In this document: positions 57,504 to 64,000 of the stretch, piece by piece
Layout: every line of letters begins with the position of its first letter
Numbering within the stretch: the stretch's first letter is position 1
Source of the DNA: an uncultured Faecalibacterium sp.
GTDB taxonomy: Bacteria > Bacillota > Clostridia > Oscillospirales > Ruminococcaceae
Direction: 5' to 3'
Length of the DNA: 64,000 bases
Assembly (NCBI GenBank): GCA_934524985.1
Contig: CAKSYT010000001.1
Span: forward strand, 62,001-126,000
The notes under the pieces: generated by a model
Seen by the model: only the letters and a program-made list of their open reading frames with translations
What the model was told of the DNA's origin: nothing
Databases searched by the model: none
Translations under genes and position numbers: made by a program

Positions 57504-60257
57504 TTACAGCGTCTCTACCCGGTCGAACAGATCCTTCGCGGCTTCCACGGCGTCCTTGCTGCCAAAGGCCACCCGCACGCCGCCGGATAGCACGTCGGAC
57601 AGGGCGGCGGCCTGTGCTTTGAGCAGGGCGGCGTCCACGCTGCACAGCGCCTTGCGGTCGGCGGCGCGCATCTCGTCCGTGATGCCGCAGAAGTACCGGT
57701 GGTCCAGCTCCCGGGCAGCGGCACGCGCCTTGCGGGGCGTGTCCAGCTTGGCGGCGGTGCCCACGATGAACTCGTCCAGATCCCGGGCGGTGTAGTCCCG
57801 GGCGGCAAGGGCGGCAGGGGCAGCTGCAAAGGTATCGTAGCTTTCCCGCAGGTGGGGGTCCCGGTAGGTGTACAAAAACTCGACGCCGTCTGCACAGAGC
57901 ATTCCGGTGCCGTAGGCACCGCCCACCTCCCGGATGGTGTGCCACAGGTACTCGTAGCTCATCACCCGCGCCAGCACCCGGCGGCGGCTGTCCCGGGGCA
58001 TGGGCCAAGCCAGCACATCGTAGTTCACGCCGCCGTCAATGATAAAGGCTTCGTTCACCGGGGGCGTCAGGGGCTGGGTGTAGGGCTGCGCCGGGGTGCG
58101 CCGGGCAGCGGCAAAGCGGCTTTCCGGCAGCAGGGTGCGCAGCTTTTCCAGTGCGTCCTCGGTGCCGTGCAGGCTGACGGTCAGGGCGGCGTTTTGCAGC
58201 ACCCGGCGGCGCACAGCATCCAGCTTTGCGCCCAGTGCCGCCCAGTCGGCCTTTTCCAGCAGACCGCACAGGAAGTGGTAATAGCTCACGCCGGTGCAGG
58301 CTTCGTCCGCAGCGCCCTCTACATAATAATGGGCGCGGGCGCGGGTGGAGGCGAATTCGTTGCCCTGCTGGATAAACAGCTGCTCCATACGCAGTTTCAG
58401 CTGGCTGACCACCCGGGCATAGGCCGCTTCGGCGGCAGCGCCGGTAAGGACGGTATCGTACAGCCACTCGCCGCCGATCTCCACCGCCTTTTCCAAGCTG
58501 CGCTCCAGCAGGCTCAGGCAGAGGGAAAGCTTTGCGTGGCAGGGAGAACCCTCCTGCCGCCCGGTCCAGATGTCCAGCTGGGCGCGGCTGTCGCCCAGCC
58601 ATGTGCTGCGCAGGGTGTTCAGCTGCTGGGCGGTGTGGGCGGAGGTGTCCAGCTCATCCAGCACATCGGTGAGCAGGTTCAGGTATTGCAGCTCCTCCGG
58701 GGCAACGGTGCCCAGATCATAGTAGAAATTCAGGTACAGGCTCCCGGCAGAGGGGTGGCGCAGCAGGGTGGCACCGGCCAGCTGCTCGGCGCTGCCCTGC
58801 GGGGCGGCATCGCCCGCGCCAAGGTCGGCGGCGGTAAGGGGGTGCTCCAGCACCAGCTTGCCATCGGTGCGCACCGGGACGGCGGTGTCCTCGGTCTTGG
58901 GTGCGGTGGGAATTTGCACCACCTGCACCGGGGCGGGGGCAAACAGCTCCCGCAGCAGGGTGTCGAACCAACCCTCTTCCAGCTTGCTGCGCAGGCCGGC
59001 AAAGAGCTTGTCGGTGTGCAGCAGCAGGGCGGCATCGCCGGTATGCAGCCAGCCGGTGGCGGCGTTGATGGCGTCCAGCACGCCGTCCGGCAGACTGCCC
59101 GGACGCTCCAGCGAGGCAAACTCGGCCTCGTTCAAAGCGGCCAGCAGCAGGTCGTGGGGGATGCCGGTCTTTAGCAGCTCGTCCACAGCCTTGCGCACGG
59201 CGGGGGCAAACTTGCGGGCAGAATCTGCCGTAGCACCGCGCAGCAGCAGCTCCAAGGTGGGCTGCAGGGTGCTGTCGTCAAAGCCGATGTCGATATCTGC
59301 GCCCAGCTGCTCGGCCAGCAGCGCGGCCTTGAGGGGGGAGCTGTTGGTGCTCAGCAGTGCACCCAGCAGGATCTCCACGCCCAGCTGCCGCTCCCGGTCG
59401 GCAAATGCGCCGGTGTACCATGCCAGTGCGCACTGCACCTCGTCCGGCTTGGGCTGGTCGGTGTAGTAGGGCAGCTCCACGAACGCGCCGGGCTGCTCGT
59501 CCTGCATGGTCAGACGGGGACGGCCAGCGGCCTTGGGCATTTTGGACAGGTAGTCCTGATCCAGCCGCGCCAGCTTGTCGGCCATGTCCATCTTACCGTA
59601 CAGGGTGATGCAGCAGTTGTCGGCGCTGTAATGGCGGCGGTACACCCGCTGGTATTTCTCATAGGTCAGGGCGGGGATGGACGCCGGGTCGCCGCCGGAC
59701 ACAAAGCCGTAGGCAGTATCCGGGAACATCGTGCGCTGCAGGGCGTTTTGCAGCTGGGCATCCGGGGAAGCCAGCGCGCCCTGCATCTCGTTGTAGACCA
59801 CGCCGCTGACCGTGCCGTCCGCATCCCGGTGCCAGCCCTCCTGCTCGAACACGGCAGAGTCCACCATGGCCAGCGGGCAGAACACCGCGTTCAGATAGAC
59901 GTCCATCAGGTTGCAGAAATCGGTCTCGTTGGGGGTGGCAAAGGGGTAGACCGTCTTGTCCGGGAAGGTCATTGCGTTGAGGAAGGAGGCCATGCTGCTT
60001 TTGAGCAGCTGCACGAAGGGGGAACTGACCGGGTATTTTTCGCTGCCTGCCAGCACGGAGTGCTCCAGAATGTGGAACACGCCGGTGTCATCGGAGGGGA
60101 AGGTGCCGAAGCCGATGCCGAAGGCCTTGTTGACGTCCTCATTTTCCACCAGCAGCACGGCTGCGCCGCTGACGTCATGGGTGAGCAGGGTCAAAGTACC
60201 GTGCTGCTCGGGGCAGTCCTCGGTGCGCAGGACGGTATAACCGGGATAGTGTGCCAT
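57504..60257 (-). CDS. M16-family zinc metallopeptidase (presequence protease/insulinase type)
   Basis: A 917-residue enzyme of the M16C (PreP/CymI-like) group. The inverted zinc motif is H62-I-L-E65-H66 in GVFHILEHSVLAGS, with the downstream Glu expected in the VYNEMQGAL segment near residue 157. N-terminal PGYTVLRTEDCPEQHG and FASVDYPFATPNETDF-like segments match the family. No signal peptide, so a cytosolic peptide-degrading role is likely. The start has AGGAG ten bases upstream. Confidence 0.9.
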   Translation of the reverse strand: MAHYPGYTVLRTEDCPEQHGTLTLLTHDVSGAAVLLVENEDVNKAFGIGFGTFPSDDTGVFHILEHSVLAGSEKYPVSSPFVQLLKSSMASFLNAMTFPDKTVYPFATPNETDFCNLMDVYLNAVFCPLAMVDSAVFEQEGWHRDADGTVSGVVYNEMQGALASPDAQLQNALQRTMFPDTAYGFVSGGDPASIPALTYEKYQRVYRRHYSADNCCITLYGKMDMADKLARLDQDYLSKMPKAAGRPRLTMQDEQPGAFVELPYYTDQPKPDEVQCALAWYTGAFADRERQLGVEILLGALLSTNSSPLKAALLAEQLGADIDIGFDDSTLQPTLELLLRGATADSARKFAPAVRKAVDELLKTGIPHDLLLAALNEAEFASLERPGSLPDGVLDAINAATGWLHTGDAALLLHTDKLFAGLRSKLEEGWFDTLLRELFAPAPVQVVQIPTAPKTEDTAVPVRTDGKLVLEHPLTAADLGAGDAAPQGSAEQLAGATLLRHPSAGSLYLNFYYDLGTVAPEELQYLNLLTDVLDELDTSAHTAQQLNTLRSTWLGDSRAQLDIWTGRQEGSPCHAKLSLCLSLLERSLEKAVEIGGEWLYDTVLTGAAAEAAYARVVSQLKLRMEQLFIQQGNEFASTRARAHYYVEGAADEACTGVSYYHFLCGLLEKADWAALGAKLDAVRRRVLQNAALTVSLHGTEDALEKLRTLLPESRFAAARRTPAQPYTQPLTPPVNEAFIIDGGVNYDVLAWPMPRDSRRRVLARVMSYEYLWHTIREVGGAYGTGMLCADGVEFLYTYRDPHLRESYDTFAAAPAALAARDYTARDLDEFIVGTAAKLDTPRKARAAARELDHRYFCGITDEMRAADRKALCSVDAALLKAQAAALSDVLSGGVRVAFGSKDAVEAAKDLFDRVETL

Positions 60258-60305
60258 TTTTATTCTCCTTTACGGGATGTTTTTCACAGAGGATGCGCCT
60301 GCGGC

Positions 60306-60617
60306 TCAGCCGCCGAACAGGCCGAAAAAGCTGGTGTGGGTCACGCCCAGCACAAGGAAAAGGGCGATGAGGGCGAACAGCACGCCGATGATGATATCCA
60401 TCTGGTGCACCGTGAGCGGGAATTTATCGTAAAGCTTTTCCTTGGGGTTTACAAAGTCCTTGTTGCCGTTGTTCAGCAGGCGCTTTTTGCCCTGCTCAAA
60501 ATCGGCCTTCTGCGCCTGCAATTCTGCCTGCTGGCGGGCAAGTTCTGCCTCGCGGGCGGCCAGTGCGGCCTCGCGGCGTTCAAGCTCGGTCTGGGTATCC
60601 GGGGTGGGCTGTGCCAT
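60306..60617 (-). CDS. small coiled-coil protein with one C-terminal membrane helix
   Basis: A 103-residue protein. Residues 8-50 are a charged coiled coil (ELERREAALAAREAELARQQ). Then comes a basic stretch and one hydrophobic helix (MDIIIGVLFALIALFLVLGV) close to the C-terminus, ending SFFGLFGG. GGAGG nine bases before the ATG at 60617. No family recognised. It is 48 bases downstream of the M16 gene's start on the same strand, so they probably form one transcript. Confidence 0.75.
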   Translation of the reverse strand: MAQPTPDTQTELERREAALAAREAELARQQAELQAQKADFEQGKKRLLNNGNKDFVNPKEKLYDKFPLTVHQMDIIIGVLFALIALFLVLGVTHTSFFGLFGG

Positions 60618-60675
60618 GGAAAGTCCCTCCTGTAAGCATAAGATATTTTCCTTATGATACCACAAAAATGTGGAC

Positions 60676-60711
60676 AAAAAAAGCACCCGCAGTGCAAAGA
60701 CTGCGGGTGCA
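60676..60711 (-). terminator. terminator of the mgl operon
   Basis: GCACCCGCAGT pairs with ACTGCGGGTGC and is followed by TTTTTTT on the minus strand, 20 bases past the mglC stop. Confidence 0.85.
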
Positions 60712-60730
60712 AAGGGGGATGATGAGGAGA

Positions 60731-61729
60731 TTACTTCTTAGCCAGATACTTGCGGATATCAATGGCGACAGCCACGATAATGACAAGGCCCTGAACAATG
60801 TAGGTGTAGGAGGAGTTGACGTTCATGAACTGCAGAGCGACCTTCATCAGCTCAAAGACCAGAACGCCGACCAGAACGCCGGGCACGGTACCAACGCCGC
60901 CGGTGGTGGAAACACCGCCGATGGTGCAGGCTGCGATGGCGTCCAGCTCATAGCCCATTGCAGTGTTGACGGATGCGCCGCCGGACTTTGCAGCCAGCAG
61001 GCAGCCTGCCAGACCGAACATGCAGGAGGCCAGGATGTAGATGCGGATCTTGGTGGCGTAAACGTTGACACCGGCCACCTCGGCAGCAGCCTCGTTGCCG
61101 CCGATGGCGTACATGTACTTGCCGTGGCGGGTCTTGTTGTACAGGAACCAGAAGCAGACAGCCACGATCAGTGCGATCCAGATCAGCACGGGAACGGCAA
61201 GGATGGTATTGGAGGCCAGAGAGGTGAAGTTTTTGTTCAAAGAGCCGATGGGGGTACCGCCGGTGTACACAAGGCAGATACCGTAGACCACCTGCTGCAT
61301 ACCCAAGGTAGCAATGAAGGGCTGCACCTTCAGGTAGCTGACCACCAGACCGTTGCACAGACCCACGATGGCGCAGATGGCAATGACCAGAATGAACACC
61401 ACGGGGGTGGGCAGGGTGGGCATATTGGGGTAGAACTTGCCGGAAGCGCCTTCGGTCTGCGCAAAAATGCAGGCAAGGCAGGCGGCAAAACCAGCCAGAC
61501 GGCCAGCGGACAGGTCGTTACCGGTGGTGATCAGGCAGCCGGAAATGCCCAGCGCGATGATGTAGCGGATGGACACGTTCTTGAACAGGTTGATCATGTT
61601 GGTGCCGGAGAAGAAGTTGGGGTGCATGATGCCAACGACCAGAGTGACGGCCAGCATCATCATGATAATGGCGTTGTTGCTGAGCCACTTGCCCACAGCC
61701 TTGCCATTCAATTTTTTGGTAGCTTCCAC
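60731..61729 (-). CDS. mglC: galactose/methyl-galactoside ABC transporter permease MglC
   Basis: A 332-residue permease of the ribose/galactose (BPD_transp_2) type, with eight to ten helices. ISGCLITTGNDLSAGRLAGFAA and the loop YAIGGNEAAAEVAGVNV, which contacts the ATPase, are typical of MglC/RbsC. It follows mglA by 18 bases and is the last gene of the operon. Confidence 0.93.
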   Translation of the reverse strand: MEATKKLNGKAVGKWLSNNAIIMMMLAVTLVVGIMHPNFFSGTNMINLFKNVSIRYIIALGISGCLITTGNDLSAGRLAGFAACLACIFAQTEGASGKFYPNMPTLPTPVVFILVIAICAIVGLCNGLVVSYLKVQPFIATLGMQQVVYGICLVYTGGTPIGSLNKNFTSLASNTILAVPVLIWIALIVAVCFWFLYNKTRHGKYMYAIGGNEAAAEVAGVNVYATKIRIYILASCMFGLAGCLLAAKSGGASVNTAMGYELDAIAACTIGGVSTTGGVGTVPGVLVGVLVFELMKVALQFMNVNSSYTYIVQGLVIIVAVAIDIRKYLAKK

Positions 61730-61747
61730 GATAGACAGCCTCCTTAA

Positions 61748-63289
61748 TTACTGATTTGCCGCAGCTGCGTCAGGTGCGGTCTCGAACTGGGTGGCCAGCG
61801 CCATGATGTTCTCCTGCGTGGCATCCTTACCGTTGATAAAGCCGGTGATACGGCCATCGCACATGACCATGACACGGTTGGACATACCGATGATCTCGCT
61901 CATTTCAGAGGAGATCATGATAATGCTCTTGCCCTGCTTGGCCAGATCGGCGATGATGCAGTAAATTTCATACTTTGCACCGACGTCGATGCCGCGGGTA
62001 GGCTCGTCCAGAATGAGCACATCGGGGTTGTTGGCGAGCCAGCGGGCGATCAGCACCTTCTGCTGGTTGCCGCCGGAAAGGCTCTTGATCTGGGTCTTGG
62101 GGCTGGGCACCTTGATGGCCATCTTTTCCTTGTTGGTAGCCACCAGATCCAGGATCTTCTGGTTGTCCAGCATGATGGGACCCTTGCGCAGGGCGTCCAG
62201 AGAAGCGATGGAGATGTTATCGGCAACGCTCAGCACGCCCAGAATGCCGGTAGCACGGCGGTCCTCAGTCAGCAGAGCAACGCTCTTTTGGATGGCATCG
62301 CGGGGCTGCTTGATGTTGACCTCTTCGCCCTTGATCCACACCTTACCAGAGGTATGGGCACGCAGGCCGAAGATGCCTTCCATCAGCTCGGTACGCTGTG
62401 CGCCCACCAGACCGGCAACGCCCAGAATTTCGCCCTTTTTCAGCTCAAAGCTGCAATGGCGGAAGGAGCGGGGATGGATGGAGGTGAAGTCCTCCACCTT
62501 CATCATGACCTCGTCCGAGGGCACGTTCTCCAGCGGGGGGAACAGGTTGGACAGCTCACGGCCGACCATCTTTGCAATGATCTCTTCCTTGGTCATGTTG
62601 GCAACGTCCCACTTGCCGATGTACTGGCCATCGCGCATGATGGTGACTTCGTCCGCGATCACCTTGATCTCGTCCATCTTGTGGCTGATGTAGACCAGAG
62701 CAACGCCCTGCTCCTTCAGATCTCGCATGATGCGGAACAGGCTCTCGACCTCGTTCGCGGTCAGAGAAGAGGTGGGCTCGTCCAAAATCAGCACCTTACA
62801 GTTGGCGGAAACGGCCTTGGCGATTTCCACCATCTGCATCTGGGCGATGCTCAAAGAGCCCAGCTTTGCATGGGGGTCGATGTCCAGCTTCAGTTTCTTC
62901 AGCAGTTCATCGGTATCTTTGTACATTTTGGCATGGTCCACAACAGTGACGATGCCGTATTTCTTGGTGGGGTAGCGTCCCAGCCAGATATTCTCGGCCA
63001 CGGTACGGGCCGGAATGGGCTGCAGTTCCTGATGCACCATGGCGATGCCGCGGTCCAGTGCATCCAGCGGGGTGGGGATGGTTACCTTCTGCCCCTCGTA
63101 TTCGATCTCGCCCTCGTCCATCTTGTAAATGCCGAACATACATTTCATCAGAGTGGACTTACCGGCGCCGTTTTCGCCCATCAGAGCCATGACTTTGCCG
63201 GGACGGAGCTCCAGCTGTGCATGATCCAGGGCTTTGACACCGGGGAAGGTCTTGACCACGCCTTTCATTACCAGACGGTATTCTGACAT
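61748..63289 (-). CDS. mglA: galactose/methyl-galactoside ABC transporter ATP-binding protein MglA
   Basis: A 513-residue fused double ATPase. The first half has Walker A GENGAGKSTLMKCMFG, signature LSIAQMQMVEIAKA and Walker B LILDEPTSSL. The second half has the degenerate P-loop VAGLVGAQRTELMEGIFG, signature LSGGNQQKVLIARWL and LILDEPTRGIDVG. The ATG at 63289 is chosen for AAGGAGG ten bases upstream; an upstream start at 63373 lies in the intergenic hairpin. Confidence 0.95.
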   Translation of the reverse strand: MSEYRLVMKGVVKTFPGVKALDHAQLELRPGKVMALMGENGAGKSTLMKCMFGIYKMDEGEIEYEGQKVTIPTPLDALDRGIAMVHQELQPIPARTVAENIWLGRYPTKKYGIVTVVDHAKMYKDTDELLKKLKLDIDPHAKLGSLSIAQMQMVEIAKAVSANCKVLILDEPTSSLTANEVESLFRIMRDLKEQGVALVYISHKMDEIKVIADEVTIMRDGQYIGKWDVANMTKEEIIAKMVGRELSNLFPPLENVPSDEVMMKVEDFTSIHPRSFRHCSFELKKGEILGVAGLVGAQRTELMEGIFGLRAHTSGKVWIKGEEVNIKQPRDAIQKSVALLTEDRRATGILGVLSVADNISIASLDALRKGPIMLDNQKILDLVATNKEKMAIKVPSPKTQIKSLSGGNQQKVLIARWLANNPDVLILDEPTRGIDVGAKYEIYCIIADLAKQGKSIIMISSEMSEIIGMSNRVMVMCDGRITGFINGKDATQENIMALATQFETAPDAAAANQ

Positions 63290-63345
63290 TCCGCAAAAGC
63301 CTCCTTTTTGGTTGTTTAAAGGCGGCAGTTTTTTTCTAAAATAAG

Positions 63346-63387
63346 GCGCGTGCGTGGAGATGTTTTCTCGCACGCACGCGCTTTTTA
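63346..63387 (-). terminator. attenuating hairpin between mglB and mglA
   Basis: GCGCGTGCGTG pairs with CACGCACGCGC in a long stem with flanking A/T tracts. It would make the binding protein more abundant than the membrane components. Confidence 0.78.
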
Positions 63388-63449
63388 GCTTACATTCAAG
63401 CCGTTAAGGCCTGCTGCGCACCTTGCATTGGTTCCGGGAAACTTTGGTC

Positions 63450-64000
63450 TTACTTCAGGTACTGAGAGGCGTTGTCCTTGGTGACCTTGACGTAGTCGAC
63501 CCAGTAGTACTTCTCGACATCCTTGCCATCGACGAACAGCTTGGTAGCCTCGGCAGCCTTGGTAGCCTGACCAACGTCGTCGTTCAGAACGGTACCGGTC
63601 ATGTTGCCATCGACAACGTTCTGCACAGCCTCTACCAGAGCATCGACGCCGACCAGGTAGACGTCCTTGCCAACGGTGCGGCCAGCCTGCTGGATGGACT
63701 GCAGAGCGCCCAGTGCCATTGCGTCGTTGTTGCAGAACACAACTTCGATCTTATCGCCGTACTGAGACAGAGCGTTTGCAACGTCCTGCTGAGCGGTGGT
63801 CTGATCCCAGTTGTCCAGGTACTCGTACAGGCACTCAACTTCCTTGCCGGCATCGGTCAGAGCCTTGATGGAGAACTCGGTGCGGTACTGAGCATCGATG
63901 TTCTCGGGGTCGCCCTTGCACATGATGTAGGTGACCTTGCCGTCGCCGTTGATGTCGCCCTGAGTCTCGGTCTCGAGGATCAGCTCGCCCTGATAAGTAC
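63450..64000 (-). CDS. mglB: galactose-binding protein MglB, C-terminal part
   Basis: The frame is open to the right edge, so the 5' end lies outside the window; 183 complete codons are visible. The segment GDINGDGKV is an EF-hand-like calcium loop (D-x-N-x-D-G), found in galactose/glucose-binding proteins between the two lobes. FCNNDAMALGAL and VYLVGVDALVEAV are periplasmic-binding-protein-like signatures of the LacI/GGBP fold. First gene of the mglBAC operon. Confidence 0.93.
   Translation of the reverse strand, partial: TYQGELILETETQGDINGDGKVTYIMCKGDPENIDAQYRTEFSIKALTDAGKEVECLYEYLDNWDQTTAQQDVANALSQYGDKIEVVFCNNDAMALGALQSIQQAGRTVGKDVYLVGVDALVEAVQNVVDGNMTGTVLNDDVGQATKAAEATKLFVDGKDVEKYYWVDYVKVTKDNASQYLK

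Overview
The window looks like the chromosome of a gut Firmicute of the Oscillospiraceae/Ruminococcaceae, most like Faecalibacterium. This is an inference from the high-GC coding sequence with Gram-positive Shine-Dalgarno sites (AGGAGG), the ispH-rpsA fusion, T-box and SAM-I leaders, sugar and pectin import/degradation genes, and many palindromic dispersed repeats. No rRNA or tRNA gene was seen, so the species call rests on gene content only.

Layout. 1-3.7 kb: the end of a glycoside hydrolase family 3 gene, a GPH-type sugar transporter, and a BASS transporter behind a T-box leader. 3.8-15.3 kb: a type III-A CRISPR-Cas locus. A minus-strand operon cas10-csm2-csm3-csm4-csm5-cas6 is followed by CRISPR array 1, a small unrecognised gene that may be a CARF-like protein, a glycine-zipper micro-protein, a plus-strand operon (stand-alone CARF-like protein, sigma-70-like protein, CARF-HEPN ribonuclease) and CRISPR array 2. 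Both arrays appear to be transcribed on the minus strand: the repeat then ends in an 8-nt ACGG(A/T)AAC tag and a TATAAT box lies at the right of each array. No cas1 or cas2 is present.

15.4-28.9 kb is housekeeping: serC-serA, a BlaI/MecI-type regulator, citrate synthase, an MBL-fold lipoprotein, a YgiQ radical SAM protein, FtsK/SpoIIIE, a ClpP-like TepA protease, Rex and thymidine kinase. 29-36.6 kb is a carbohydrate (probably pectin/rhamnogalacturonan oligomer) utilisation locus: a three-gene ABC importer with palindromic operator-like sites upstream, an AraC regulator, a GH28 and a GH105. 36.7-50.5 kb holds an M23 peptidase, an MFS/TetR pair with matching operators, a flavoprotein, cmk-plsC-ispH/rpsA, a GtrA protein, a DUF559 endonuclease between inverted repeats, deoC, a GGDEF protein, SAM-I riboswitch-metK, and a long-form PRPP synthetase. 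50.6-64 kb has repeat-rich DNA, an ABC/FtsX exporter, a purine permease, an M16 metallopeptidase and a galactose-type mgl ABC importer cut by the window edge.

The strongest candidate for an undescribed system is the CARF / sigma-70-like / CARF-HEPN operon at 11.6-14.7 kb. It suggests that cyclic-oligoadenylate signalling from Cas10 may drive transcriptional reprogramming as well as RNA cleavage. Other points worth a second look are the DUF559 cassette in 50-bp inverted repeats, three MITE-like elements with shared termini, an array promoter fused to its first repeat, and an internal ribosome-binding site that could make free S1 protein from the ispH-rpsA gene.
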